Below are positions 1 through 11,372 of a stretch of DNA of 64,000 nt, one piece after another. Position 1 is the stretch's first letter. Every line of letters begins with the position of its first letter. Both the position numbers and the translations under genes were made by a program. The notes beneath the pieces were generated by a model that worked only from the letters and a program-made list of their open reading frames with translations, was not told the origin of the DNA and made no database searches. Origin of the DNA: Pieris napi (Eukaryota; Arthropoda; Insecta; Lepidoptera; Pieridae); the NCBI RefSeq assembly GCF_905475465.1, contig NC_062241.1:8556001-8620000 (forward strand), in the 5' to 3' direction.

Positions 1-824
1 CATCATATAAGATTACGTGTTTAATTCTACGCGAAAACAAAACTATAGATGTTCGTTCGAGTGCGTTTTATATTTAGCTGAATTTGTACATTGACTGGCA
101 TTTTTGTTTTTATGTTAATATAAGTCAATCTTTCTAAAACTCGAACATATTATTTATTGTGTCACGAGAACACCTAGCAAACAACATAATTCATTACGCT
201 ACGCTCTCGTAGCAAACGTACTCGTAGCTCGTAGTCTTGAAATGAATACAGTTACTGAAGATAAACAAATAGCAATTAAATTAGTTTTAAAGCCGTTTAA
301 AATACAAATATGAGAAAAAAATGTGTGGTTTACGATTGCTATACATTTAGTTAAATCAAATATATACATATACTGCGAAATATATGAAAAAAACACTAAT
401 AAATGATACTACTTTGAAATTTTACACAGTTTTCTCGAGATTAAACAAAAATGGTTCGGTACTACATAATGATTTCATGAAGGCTCACGAGTGGCCAATA
501 AATAATAAATCAGTCAGTGGCATAATGGGACCATTCTTCAGCCAACAAGTTAAAGTTGGCTTGAGTTCAGGCAAGTTCTACTCCCAGCTCGAAGGCTTGC
601 ATATAAGTAGCTATTAATGACTTCGTATCTACTGATTTTCAGTCTTTGAAAAAATCGTTGAAACGAACAATATCAATCTGTAACATACTACCCCTAAACT
701 TTGTTGTATATATGTTTTCATTTATTAACGAAGTATCAGCCCCTGCATATACTTGTGGGTAATAACTGATAATAAGAATAACTACGATGCTGCATTAAAT
801 GGTATCAGCCAAATTGTTTTTGTT
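1..824. other. AT-rich DNA, no recognisable feature
   Basis: Only short ORFs with no recognisable domain are present, and I saw no repeat shared with the rest of the window. Confidence 0.5.
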
Positions 825-1010
825 GACTATATCTTTCTAGTGCGCATTAAACACTCGCTCGTACGGTGGAAAACATATAGAGGAAACCGGCATGCCTTAG
901 AGCCAAAAAGTCGAGGATATGTATCAAGCAAAAAGGTTGATCACCTACTTGTCTAGACATGATCACGGAATAGATACAGTAATCTGAGGCTAAGACCTAG
1001 AAGGTTGTAG
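825..1010 (+). repeat. SINE1 copy, 5' truncated
   Basis: This matches the body of the tRNA-derived SINE seen complete at 56362-56655. In order it has the mRNA-like stretch ending in gtgcgcatt, the aggaaaccggcatgcctta block, the gatcacctacttg block and the terminal block with aatctgagg and aaggttgtag. The tRNA-like head with boxes A and B is missing, so the copy is a 5'-truncated and mutated insertion. Confidence 0.8.
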
Positions 1011-1102
1011 GTATGTCTTTCTAGGTAGAATTTATTATAAGTAGTATAACCGCAACCGGTACTTTGGAATTTCCAATAGCAAAAGCGGTCGCGGTTAGGA
1101 TC

Positions 1103-1131
1103 GCGATATTGTTTCTGTCTTTCAATATCGC
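1103..1131. repeat. Short hairpin
   Basis: A perfect 9-bp inverted repeat (GCGATATTG / CAATATCGC) with an 11-nt loop. It lies in a locally GC-richer patch (about 1050-1140). No known element was recognised. Confidence 0.5.
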
Positions 1132-1178
1132 TGACGTAATCAACGTGTATGAGATTCAGCTATTGGGAGTTACAGAGT

Positions 1179-1223
1179 ACCTCTACAAAAATCATACCTC
1201 TACAAAAATCATACCTCTACAAA
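1179..1223. repeat. 17-bp tandem repeat, 2.6 units
   Basis: The unit acctctacaaaaatcat occurs twice perfectly (1179-1195 and 1196-1212), followed by a partial third unit. This is a small minisatellite. Confidence 0.9.
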
Positions 1224-1590
1224 TATCTAAATGCAGGTTCACATCAAAAGATGAAATATTCACACAGTGCCGGATATACGGAGCCGGATGAAAATGAAAA
1301 TTGTTTCGGGAGATTGGAATGAAAAAATTTAACGCTCAAATAAAATATACAAAGTGAATGTAATTGTTGACCAAATACAGGCTACCGAGGACTTTTAACT
1401 TTTATTCGGCAAAAATAAACGGATTAAACTTTCAATAATTCTGTTACGTTGTTTTTGCGACGCATGTACGTTTTAATGAATTTTGCAATGCAGTTTTGTA
1501 GGTGAAAAGGGAGTGATGAAATTATATTTAAAAGTACTATGGTGATCCATTGGTTGAGCAATTTGCAACTTTTGCGCCTATGCATTTGTG

Positions 1591-1917
1591 TATATGTTAA
1601 CGTAAAATTGTAAACACCGTTAGATTGTAATCTATCTCGCGAGATTATAAACTGTCGAAAGATTGTGAACCTCAACGAACTGCTTACAATTTAACGTATT
1701 ATTATTCGGTAGATTGTACTACACTAACTTAGTTATCATTCAAACTTCTTTGGTCAATTACAGATTAATTTTACTTTTCAACAATTTCATATAACTACCG
1801 AATAATAATACGTTAAATTGTAAGCAGTTCGTTGAGGTTCACAATCTTTCGACAGTTTATAATCTCGCGAGATAGATTACAATCTAACGGTGTTTACAAT
1901 TTTACGGTGACATATAT
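1591..1917. mobile_element. Long-TIR MITE (family A), copy 1
   Basis: Two arms of about 124 bp (1591-1714 and 1794-1917) are inverted copies of one another with only two mismatches, both in the outermost 10 bp (gttaacg on the left, gtcaccg on the right). They enclose a 79-bp loop. The ends read TATATG/CATATA, compatible with a TA target duplication. There is no coding capacity. A second copy at 6165-6490 has the same layout, loop and arm asymmetry. Transposon superfamily is unknown; a Tc1/mariner-type partner would fit a TA target (inference). Confidence 0.9.
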
Positions 1918-2445
1918 GCGGAATAAACAACTACTAATACTTTGAAGAGAATATTGTAAAGAGAAAATCCAACTGGCCAATTAATAGTTTTTATTAGAAA
2001 AATATTTTTTAATATCTCTGAATCAATCGATCTATTATTGTTCCCTCTTCAGAGCGTACATTAATTGCTTCATAATTTTTTTCATTTTACATTTTAAAAC
2101 CTATGAAAACATTACATCGAATAAATCTTTCTCATAGTTTATCTTATTATAAATCAAAAGGGTTTTCAAACATAATAAATAGTCATTTCAGAATGGCTTA
2201 ATGAGTTTTTTAAGTAAACAAACCGTCGGATTCATAATAAGATATATTTACGTTGTTACTTAAATAAATTCAAAATGAACTGGATTAAGCTGTATTGGAG
2301 CAGATATATGTTTCAATTTATTTTTTCTTGTGCTCCCGTCTTACACTTAATTTTATAACGTAAATTCTTGAATCAAAAGTATCTAATGTTTGACAGTTAT
2401 TATTATTTAAATTTGATAATATCTATAGACTTATACCAATGGCGC

Positions 2446-2639
2446 TACAACCTTTTAGGTCTGGGCCTCAGATTTCTGTGTCTGTTCCGGGATAATTTCT
2501 AATTGGAAGGTTAGGTTAGTTTTAAGTTTTCAGTATGATCGATTGTTAAATGCACATATAGATATAAAATTTGGTGCGGATCGAAGCTACGACCCCAGGC
2601 ATGAGAGTCGCACGTCATACCACTAGGCCAACACTGCTC
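2446..2639 (-). repeat. SINE1 copy, diverged
   Basis: The minus strand carries the tRNA-like head (gttggcctagtgg box A area, degenerate box B) at 2639. At the other end it carries the tail reading aatctgaggcccagacc and ggttgtagcgcc. The middle third no longer resembles the other copies and seems replaced or heavily mutated. Confidence 0.75.
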
Positions 2640-2849
2640 TGCCACTTAGACTTAGACTAATCAGTTTTTAAATTCTGGCACAATAAAACAAACACAAAAG
2701 ATCGCGTTTCATTATTTATTTTAGACATAAATTATCCCGACGTTTCATCAATGTGAATAGCGCTTATGTAACAGAAACAACTGGAAACATCAATTCCGCT
2801 TCAGATACTGCCCTCATTACCTAGGATACGCCCTAAGGAGCAGTCATCG

Positions 2850-3010
2850 CATCCATCACACCCATTTTAGTGGGTGCGTTGCCGGCCTTTGAGGAAGAAG
2901 TATGCTCTCTTTTTAAACAATTGAAGTTGGTATCCCAGGGAAGATCTTTCACCGGGTGTCGATTTCACAGTTCCTAGTGAAGCGGACCGTGGTAGATTGA
3001 CAGCCATCAG
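2850..3010 (-). pseudogene. CR1/Jockey-type LINE ORF2 C-terminus remnant
   Basis: One minus-strand frame reads QLFKKRAYFFLKGRQRTH just before the block ggccggcaacgcacc. This resembles the last residues of lepidopteran CR1/Jockey-type ORF2 proteins (…FKKxxxxFLKGRQR). Upstream residues (STTVRFTRN) fit the same tail in another frame, so the copy is frameshifted. It is a dead 5'-truncated LINE fragment. The family name comes from motif memory, not a search. Confidence 0.65.
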
Positions 3011-4069
3011 CACGTGACATTTGAAAAATCTAAGAGAGAAAGGTCGCTAAAGTTAAATAATATTGAAATTAAGTCAATTGAGTTCTCGGGTCTTTATCCG
3101 GTGTGATATATATATACAAAATGCATCATCAGTTCGAATACAATTTTAAAAACCTTTTTTAAATTTAAAATGGATGCAATACGCAAAGATTATACGTCAG
3201 TTTGCTTACCTGATGAATTTTTTCTAACATACTGCCATTGTTCGCAGCGGTCCGTAGAAAATCCGGTGAAATTGAAATTTAAAACCTTATGAAACCCAGT
3301 AAAAGTTTTCTCTAGCTCGAAGATTTAAAATCAAATACAGGTTTAAATCGAAAATTGAAAAATATCGCCGCAGTTTTATTATTTCAGTACTTTATATCAT
3401 GACCAGGTCAAACTCAATGTGATCATGGAATTTAGTTGCATGAAATATTTTACGGTACTTTTCACCAATACTAAAAAGTGTTTTACTCATCAGTATTATT
3501 ACTGCTGCATGGTCAATATTTCATGAAAAGACGCAATGTTATATTTAGTATCACCGCTATATTCTTATTATTATTATTAACTAATCTTATATTAAGATAG
3601 TTTTGGCTATTTGCTATTTTGCTAAGTCCAAAGTAAGTTTTTTATGTTAACAAAATAATTTTATTTCAGTCTTCCTTTGACACCTTAAACATCTAAGGTG
3701 TATCACGTCTGACACGATTGTGCACTTGTGTGTGTGTGCGTACACATTTGAGTACTATATTCTTAATATCTCATAAATGGCCAGTATTAAAAGAGTACAA
3801 TCGTAAGCCGCCGTAGCATTAGTCTAGAATATTCATTAATATGTTTTTGAGTTGGTATCAGTTTTTACGGGATAAAAATGATCATTAATTTAGTAGGTAA
3901 GCAACTGCTTACCTACAACTCAGTTGCTATTTCAAGTAGTTAGAGTTTATCCAATAGGGTTAATGCGCACCCTACACTTCATGGGTGTAACGCGTAGCCA
4001 CTTTGGAACTAGATTTGTCACCTTACTTGGCCTTGTATGTGTTATCGTAGATTATTTTATATTACAAGG
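3011..4069. other. AT-rich DNA with a short (TG)n and a hairpin
   Basis: No gene or named repeat seen. It holds a short (TG)n tract near 3727-3738 and the 11-bp hairpin listed separately. Confidence 0.5.
3893..3916. repeat. 11-bp perfect hairpin with 2-nt loop
   Basis: GTAGGTAAGCA is followed after two bases by its exact reverse complement. No flanking element recognised. Confidence 0.85.
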
Positions 4070-4430
4070 TTTTGCCCCGGCAAACTTTGTTTTGCCATGT
4101 ATATTATTTCTAGGAAACATTTTTTTAGTTCAATAAAACTATCTACTATAATAATAAATAGGGGTTTATCGTAGAGGGGTAAAATTAGGGGTTGTATGTA
4201 TTTTTGTACGCTGTATCATAAAAAAATAAAAACAAAAAATGTTGTCTAAAAAATATAAATTAGGGTTGGACACCCTTAACATTTGGGGGGATCAAAAATA
4301 GATGTTGTCCGATTCGCATACCTAATCGATATGTACACAAAATTTCACGAAAATCAGTCGAGCCATTTCGGAGGAGTTTAATTACAAACGCCGAGACATG
4401 AGAATTTTATATACTCGTATTAGATATTAT
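4070..4430 (+). repeat. Family-A retroelement tail (RTE-like), plus
   Basis: It begins with a ccccggcaaactttgttttgcc block and ends with a cgagccatttcggaggag…gagaattttatata block. The same ordered blocks occur on the minus strand at 8833-9150, 27592-27957 and 57312-57652. The conserved final sentence (aaaatcagtcgagccatttc) resembles the 3' ends of RTE-type LINEs or their parasites in Lepidoptera. There is no coding sequence. Confidence 0.75.
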
Positions 4431-4440
4431 AAGTACAGAC

Positions 4441-4638
4441 TTTTTGCATAGTATTATTTTTGTGAGATGATTCTGTATTTAGGATTGAGATAAATAGAGT
4501 TGATATCGACATTTAAATAATATTTATATTAATAAATAATAAAAATAATACAATGCAAAAAATACTTTTTGCATTGTATTATTTTTGTGAGTTGATTCTG
4601 TATTTAGGATTGAGATAAATAGCTTCGATATCGACATT
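4441..4638. repeat. 73-bp direct duplication with 21-bp hairpin between copies
   Basis: Positions 4441-4513 and 4566-4638 are near-identical 73-bp direct copies. The spacer ends in a segment (4541-4561) that is the perfect inverse of the start of the second copy (4566-4586), giving a 21-bp stem with a 4-nt loop. The pattern could come from fold-back or template-switch duplication (inference). Confidence 0.9.
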
Positions 4639-5153
4639 AGTTCCATTTTGAACCGCGGCTTGATTGATTCATGATAATATCAGTGGTCGTTCCAATCAAA
4701 TTCGATTGCTTCAGAACTCCAAACTGTCGGTAATAGGCCCGCTGTAGGGATTTCACCACAACTAACATAGAGAGATAGTATCCGAAGTTATCCTACCTGA
4801 ACTTTACATGGTACAATGATAAGTAGTAAGAAATAATTTGCATCATTACAAATAATTTAAGTTCTATGTAGCTACCAAAAATTCTGTTTCACACATCACA
4901 TCTTGAAATTTGCTTTCTTTTGATTTGCAAAGCCAATACGATCATGCGCGGTGTCATAGTTCAAAGAATAAGCGATAAAAAACACGTCACTTGAGACGAC
5001 CCTTCAGACAATAGGGTGAATCTCGTATGATGCAGCTGGCTTCGTAATTAGTACCCAAGTTATATTAAGCTCTAATTTTTATTAACTTTTCCTTTGTTTG
5101 CCATTTTGTAGTACATAGCTTACCATTTGATATAAAAAATAAATAAAATAAAA
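4639..5153. other. No recognisable feature
   Basis: Unique-looking AT-rich DNA with no domain-bearing ORF. Confidence 0.5.
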
Positions 5154-5367
5154 CAGCGCTACAACCTCTATAGGTCTTGGCCTCAGATTTCCGAATCTGT
5201 TTCATGATCATTTATTAAATCTAATAGGCAAGTAGGTGATCAGCCTTCAGTGCCTGACACACGCCGTCGACTTTTTGGGTTTAAGACATGTCGATTTCCT
5301 CACGATGTTTTCCTTCACCGTTCGAGCAACACAGAAAGAAAGTCCATTGGTTCACAGCTGGAGAACC
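5154..5367 (-). repeat. SINE1 copy, head truncated
   Basis: Minus-strand SINE1 from the terminal gttgtagcgctg block through the gatcacctacttg and cgtgaggaaatcgac blocks to the ccaatggactttctttct block. It then stops inside the region next to box B (ggttctccagctgtg), so most of the tRNA-like promoter is missing. Confidence 0.85.
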
Positions 5368-6164
5368 ATTTAGATTTTGTTTAGGACATTTCCGAATTAT
5401 GAAGCAATTATAAATTAATACAATCGTTTGTTGTTTTAAACAAAATCTAATGAGATTCTGATTATTATTTGTTTTAATTTTAACTAATATAACTTTGATA
5501 TTTTTATAATTTTTTTTTCAATATTGTTTAAACAAACCTTTTTTAACAGTCTCCGACCACAGTAGGTGAACACATACTTTCGGTAACGAAGTCAAGTTTA
5601 GCGTTTAAATATCCGTGAAAAAAGCTTAATTTAAACCCATATTAAATTATCTTAATATGGTACAAAGACCAAATGTTTCGTTAATACCAGCTATGCCAAT
5701 ACAAAAGAATAATAAGAGACAGAAGCTAAGCATATAATTTCAAAAGTACAGTTAACTATTAATAGTAGAGAATTCCCTTATGTAAATCATTTGCTTTTAA
5801 ATCAAAGGGTGAGAATTTACAATGAAGTACTAATTATCCATGTTTCTAAGCCTAGCCTCTAGAGACTCCGCCATGTTATTTCTAGAGGGGTGGAGTTTTA
5901 TTGTTCTAGTCATTATGACCTGTTCTTCAAAACCCTATACTGCACTGATTCGAAAGGGGAAATGGTTATTACAGAGCGAGACCAAAATATCAATTGTACA
6001 TAGTTAAAAAGATTATTGATCCTGGAACTGTAATATGTGAAATATCACAAATGCTAAAACTGTTTATTTGTAGCCCTGTATATATTATGTATATAAGGTT
6101 TAATTATTTACCCATTAAATCATTTCATTCATATATTCCAAAATAAACAATTATGAGTTTGACG
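5368..6164. other. AT-rich DNA, one small stem-loop
   Basis: No gene seen. An 8-bp inverted repeat (CCTCTAGA/TCTAGAGG, 5856-5863 and 5881-5888) is the only structured item. Confidence 0.5.
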
Positions 6165-6490
6165 TATATGTTAACGTAAAATTGTAAACACCGTTAGATT
6201 GTAATCTATCTCGCGAGATTATAAACTGTCGAAAGATTGTGAACCTCAGCGTACTGCTAACAATTTAACGTATTATTATTCGGTAGATCGTACTACACTA
6301 ACTTAGTTATCATTGAAACTTCTTTAGTCAATTACAGATTAATTTTACTTCCCAACAATTTCATATAACTACCGAATAATAATACCTTAAATTGTAAGCA
6401 GTTCGTTGAGGTTCACAATCTTTCGACAGTTTACAATCTCGCGAGATATATTACAATCTAACGGTGTTTACAATTTTACGGTGACATATA
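6165..6490. mobile_element. Long-TIR MITE (family A), copy 2
   Basis: A second member of the 1591-1917 family in the same orientation. The whole 326 bp including the loop aligns by eye. It keeps the same outer-arm asymmetry (gttaacg versus gtcaccg) and TATATG/CATATA ends. It has more arm mismatches than copy 1 (for example at the cgtactgctaac and ataccttaaattg positions), so it is older or less constrained. Confidence 0.9.
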
Positions 6491-7004
6491 TAATATCGTA
6501 CAAATTAAATATTTAATTGGGACACATTTTTTAAATTGGAAATAGCGAATATTTGTTCGATACTCGAAAGAGCCTCATACTTTGAAACTCCAAAAACAGT
6601 TTTCGGATATTACAGTTTTCACTAGGACATATGCCTGCGGCGAAGCTGGGTATTAGAATTTGTCCCTTTTAGATTTCCGTTTTTGATGAAAAATTCGTTA
6701 GAGGTTTAGTTTGTATTGAATTTACATAGACTGGTTTACATATATAACACAGTTAATAGATATTTAGGGAATATGTACGAATGTTGTAAATATCAATAAT
6801 TTAATTTGTATTTGTAGCCATTTTGTTTTTATTTATTTCACGAGGATTCGCACAATTCGCTTCGTAAATAGAGATGCAAAGGTTTCTTTAATATGTTCCT
6901 AGACCTATTTAAAGTTATTTTTCTACCTAAAAATTGACATGTGACCTGATATAATACCATTTAATTGCGGTTGTACACTAATTCTCCTTTTTATAAGTAC
7001 CACG
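6491..7004. other. No recognisable feature
   Basis: AT-rich DNA without shared repeats or coding signal. Confidence 0.45.
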
Positions 7005-7080
7005 TTGAGTGTGAAAAGATCTTGAGGAAACCGGTATTTCTTAACACCAAAATCGACGACTCATGTCTGTCATCCAAGGG
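7005..7080 (+). repeat. SINE1 fragment
   Basis: A short degenerate stretch (gtgaaaagatcttgaggaaa, then ccggtatttctta and atcgacgactcatgtctg) follows the order of the SINE1 central block. Flanking SINE parts are not recognisable. Confidence 0.5.
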
Positions 7081-7600
7081 AAATTATTAATAAAATAGAA
7101 GTAAAATTATATATTATTAATGAATTATATAAATTATTAAGAAAAAGAATTAATCTCGGAATCTCGGAGAATGTGTCTCGGACTTAATAAATCACAAGGG
7201 GCAGTAATGATCCATTAAACAGGATAGGTATATGTAATACAAAAGAAAATATTTTTGAATTGAAACTTCTTTATCGACGTATGGGAGAAATTTTGTAGCA
7301 AATCGTCACGTTTTTCGGTTACGCGCCATCTTTTTCTTGTCTCTACCACGGTTGATCCGAAGAGATTCGAAGCCATTAATAACAAAAATATATAATAGCG
7401 ATAACAATGATAGTAGTAATTATATTACAATTAATGAAATTCTGTAATAATCTTATTAGTAATAAGGTAACATGAAATAATTGTATTTGTATTCATGTCT
7501 ATGATAATAAAAGCCTTTTGTTAAACTTTATCTAATTTAACTTTATTTAACCAATTTCTGTAAAGTTGCATATAGTTTCATTTTTCGAAAAATAAGGTCA

Positions 7601-7655
7601 TAAATAAGTTTCACTTCTTACGTGTGTACACCTTGTACACGCACCCTTTTTAAAA
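7601..7655 (+). repeat. Short repeat F (aagt..cacttctt / gtgtacac / gcaccc), plus
   Basis: The ordered motifs aagtttcacttcttacg, gtgtacaccttgtacac and gcacccttttt recur at 31059-31115 (plus) and 35919-35975 (minus). It contains two small palindromic cores. I could not tie it to a named element. Confidence 0.6.
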
Positions 7656-8000
7656 AAAATTAAAAGTGGGAATTTAATAAGGAGCATAGATATAAAGTTA
7701 ACATAATCTTGGTAGGTATTAAATTATCATTGGTTAAATTATGTGCCGTTCTCATGTTGGATTTCAATGGAAAATGCAGTATTTAGACGTATAATTAATT
7801 AGCTTTGAACAGAATAATGCGATATGTAGGAAACATTCTACTGTACAAAATGAATATCTGATGAAGGAATTAATTAATATGTTAGCTGCTTAGAGTAATT
7901 CCTATATATTGGTAAGTAAATTAAATTGATTTGGCTAATGCACACATTCATCTCCTTCTGTAAAGTTTATGATATGATAAGAAGATAATAATGTTTCCTC

Positions 8001-8198
8001 CATCTTTTAGTCGATACCAACTCCGGGGAAATAAATACAGATAATACAACTTTTTCTACAGCTGTGATATTTTTTGACATTCAACTCCTTTTGTCTTCAG
8101 GTCACCGTGACCACGCACGCTGTAAAGCACGCGAAACGTCGGTTAAATTTAAAATTATGTAAAATAATTGTAAATACATAACTTCAATCCGGTTAAAA
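8001..8198 (+). repeat. Repeat B copy 1 (gacgtttcgcgtgc family)
   Basis: It shares an ordered set of blocks with 32462-32653 and 59774-59985 (both inverted): cttttagtcgata…ccgggg, then a segment with an open frame reading EINTDNTTFSTAV, then gtcaccgtgaccacgcacgc and gcacgcgaaacgtcgg, then cttcaatccggttaaa. An open frame here runs to a stop after FKIM. Probably the end of a larger interspersed repeat; class unknown. Confidence 0.75.
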
Positions 8199-8213
8199 AT
8201 TGTTTTATTAGAT

Positions 8214-8440
8214 AACTAGTGGACCCGACAGACGTTGTCCTGCATGATATTTCAAGCGATTAGTAAAGAAAAGTATGAAAGTACCGACTGCAGCGCCATC
8301 TGGCGGGCTGATTTGTGAATCTAAACCATTCCCAGATCCCCTTGAACACACACAAAAAATTTCATCAAAATCGGTCCAGTCGTTTGAGAGAAGTTCAGTG
8401 ACATACACACTCACAGAAGAATTATATATATAAAGATAAT
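8214..8440 (+). repeat. RTE-like retroelement 3' tail
   Basis: It starts actagtggacccgacagacg, includes a gcgccatctggcgggctg palindrome-like block, and ends with the aaatcggtccagtcgttt motif and an agaattatatatataaag run. Such 3' ends are typical of RTE-clade LINE copies in Lepidoptera (family knowledge). It directly abuts repeat B. There is no coding capacity. Confidence 0.65.
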
Positions 8441-8624
8441 GATCTTAAAATTGATCTTTGATTAAGTGAGTACTAGATATTTAAAAAAACCTTGTGTAAT
8501 AACTAATTAACTCACTAGTTAGTCTTGCTAACCTCGATTACTTCATTCATTACACCAATTGAAATGGTGAACGTTAAAAAATGTTAATGTATACATGTAA
8601 TAAATTTTCATTTTTTTTCACCTG

Positions 8625-8790
8625 CTCCAGCACAAAAATACAGCAGGAACAAGGGGCAAACGGGCAGGAGGTCCACCTGATGTTAAGTGATACCGCTTCC
8701 CATAGACACTCACATTGCCAGAAGTCTTGCAGCTGCCGGCCGTTTAAGAATCGGTATGCTCATATCTTGAAGGACTCTAAGTCGATGAGA
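8625..8790 (-). repeat. CR1/Jockey-type LINE 3' tail
   Basis: On the minus strand this reads the 3' untranslated tail found intact at 32998-33136: cttcaagatatgagcatacc, then ggccggcagctgc, then tatcacttaacatcagg, then tttgccccttgttc. At 61136-61608 the same tail follows an ORF2 remnant, which ties it to a CR1/Jockey-type LINE. Confidence 0.8.
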
Positions 8791-8832
8791 AATGACGAAA
8801 TGTCCAAATACTGTATTTAAGAATTTAATCTA

Positions 8833-9150
8833 ATTTATAAAATTCTCGTGTCACAATGTTTGTTTCCATACTCCTACGAAACGGCTCGACCGATTCTTAT
8901 GAAATTTTTATGCATATTCTGTAAGTCTGAGAATCGGCTACTATTCTTTCAAACCCCTAAGTGATAAGGAGTTGTCCACCCTAAAAACATATAAAAATAC
9001 ACACAACCTCTAACTTTCACCCCTCTATAATCAACCCCTATTTTTATTTGTTAATTTAAAACTTATGACTTGAACTCAGAGGTTTATATAGAGAGAGGTA
9101 GCCAAGTAAAATCTCATTAAGAAGGAACGAAGTTCGCGGGGGCAGCTAGT
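8833..9150 (-). repeat. Family-A retroelement tail, minus
   Basis: It runs from aaaattctcgtgtcacaatg (the inverted end block) to ggggcagctagt. The internal order matches 27592-27957 and 57312-57652. The last 90 bp are diverged compared with those copies. Confidence 0.75.
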
Positions 9151-9519
9151 CTTTATATAATAATCGTGTAATTTTTATTACTATCAGTAATAAGCTGTAC
9201 TCAGTACAGCGAATTAAATTGTATCCTTCATTTATAAATCATCTCAGCGTTCGTGTTAATTTGTCATCACTTCATTACCATTTCAAATGTCCCAAGATTA
9301 TGACGTTTAATAGGTCAGAATTAGCATATGAATAGAGGGACACTGAAGGATTAAGTGGTAATTGTATCTTAGTATATCAAGATTCGGGCTTATGAATTAT
9401 TATGGACGTTCTTGGGGGCTTGTGCTAATTGGGTTCTAGTTTTATACGATGTGCTGGAAACCTTCAATAACTTCAAAAGTGTTGAGAAACGATAAAAGTT
9501 TTTGTTAAAGTTTTTTTCG
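9151..9519. other. No recognisable feature
   Basis: Nothing beyond AT-rich sequence. Confidence 0.45.
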
Positions 9520-10993
9520 GTTTTTTTAACCCACTGATGATTTAAACACGAAAATTTAATGATCAATGTTTTCTATAAAGTTTTTTGAGTGCAATCTTAT
9601 AAAAGTATTGGATGTACTTTTAATGATGTGTATTTAAAAAAACGGTAATTTTAGACAAACTGTTGCAGAGTAAACAAAATATTTTGGTTTAAAAAATACA
9701 AGTACGTTTGCCCCCCCCCCCCATTCTATAAAAAAAAAAACTTTATACCACTAATAAAGACTATCTATAAGGATTCAGCAAACATACTTAGTAGTTTTTT
9801 CCAAAAAGTAAGATAAGAAATATTTCCAAACAAATTTTCGCCATACTAGTTTTGTTCTTCAGGATGTCTATGGCAGTTTATACGAAACTTTTCTGTTTCT
9901 TTTTTGTCAGCAACTGATCGATGTTTTCTATAAAGTTTTTTGAGTACAATCCAATAAAAGTATTGGAAGTATAAAGTTAAAAAAACGGTAATTTTATACA
10001 AACGTTTGTAGAGAAAAAAAATATTTTGTTTTAAAAATTACTTTATACCACTAATAAAGACTACGTATAAGTATTCAGCAAAAATACTCAGTAGTTTTTT
10101 CCAGAAAGTAAGACAAGAAATATTTTCAAACAAATTTTTGATGTCTTTAAGATGGCAGTATATACGACACTTTTCTTTCATTTTTTTGACAGCAACTGAT
10201 TTTTCAACACCAAAATTTGATGATCAATGTTTTCTATTAAGTGTTTTAAGTACATTCCAATAAAAGTATTGGAAGTACGTATTTAAAAAAACGGTAATTT
10301 TAGACAAACGGTTGTAGAGAAAAAAAAAAATTTTGTTTTAAAAATTACTTTATACCACTAATAAAGACTATCTATAAGTATTCAGCAAAAATACTCAGTA
10401 GTTTTTTTCCAAAAAGAAAAAGACAAGAAATATTTCCAAACAAATTTTTGATGTCTTTAAGATGGTAGTTTATACTAAACTTTTCTTTAATTTTTTTGAC
10501 AGCACCTGATGATTCAACACCAAAATTTGATGATCAATGTTTTTAATATTGTGTGTTTGTGTCGGTTTTTTAAATAAAGACTAATCAAAAACTAATAAAG
10601 ACTATCTATAAGTAATCTACAAATATTACGCTGTTGTTTTGCGAAAAAGTAAAACATTGAAAGAAATATCTCTAACGAAATTTAGGCCATTCTAGTTTTA
10701 TTCTTGAATTTGACTATGGTAGTTTATATGAAACATTACATTCGTTCTTTTGACAGCAACTTATGATTCAAACAGGAAAATTTCATGGTCATTGTTCTAC
10801 TACTACTCTCTGTATGCTTTAAATATATTAACTTTATAATAACATACATTAAAAAAAGAAGCTGAGTAAAAAATGTTTAACCACTAATAAAAACTATCAA
10901 AAAGCATTCTGCAAATAGCCAGCAATTGCTAAAAAGTAAGATGAGAAGTTTCTAAAGAAATTTTTGCCATACTAGTTTTATTCGCGTCTATGG
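9520..10993. repeat. Degenerate tandem array, about 300-bp unit, roughly five copies
   Basis: The anchor gatcaatgttttctataaag (variants) starts at about 9561, 9916, 10222, 10532 and 10784. Intervals are 355, 306, 310 and 252 bp. Each unit also has cggtaattttagacaaac, accactaataaagactatc, attcagcaaa.atactcagtag and a tttttgacagcaactgatg block in the same order. The later units are the most eroded. A 12-bp poly-C tract sits in the first unit at 9711-9722. There is no ORF. It looks like an ageing local satellite. Confidence 0.9.
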
Positions 10994-11372
10994 GAATCCG
11001 AAAAACGAAAACTCGGGTAAGGTAATTAGTTAGAATGTACAATATTGGAGTGTCATTAAGAGTAAAATTTACCTGTTACCACAAAAAGAACATAAAATAC
11101 ATTTTAAAAGGCTATTTCGACCCTAAATGACTTTTCATTCAGTGCCCTGTAGAATGGGTAAAACTTCGGAGTGGGTCCAATTGATAAGCGTATGCTTTTA
11201 AACGTTTACACGTAATATAAATATGTTCAAATTATGTTAATTCAAATGTTTAAATTACGTTAAAACGTGAATGACTCTCGAACAGTTTCATAAAGTAAAA
11301 TTTTCTTCGCAAACTGTGGGGTGATGAATTTATAAGAACAATTTTTTTTTACAATAAATTTGGTAGCCTTAT
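10994..11372. other. No recognisable feature
   Basis: AT-rich sequence following the tandem array; nothing identifiable. Confidence 0.45.

Noticed and set aside
9711..9722. Poly-C tract as a possible element boundary
   Set aside because: It lies inside the first tandem unit and other units lack it; a slippage or assembly effect is likelier.
9520..10993. CRISPR-like or LTR interpretation of the repeated blocks
   Set aside because: Units are adjacent, long and degenerate with no short repeat-spacer pattern and no LTR-bounded coding region.
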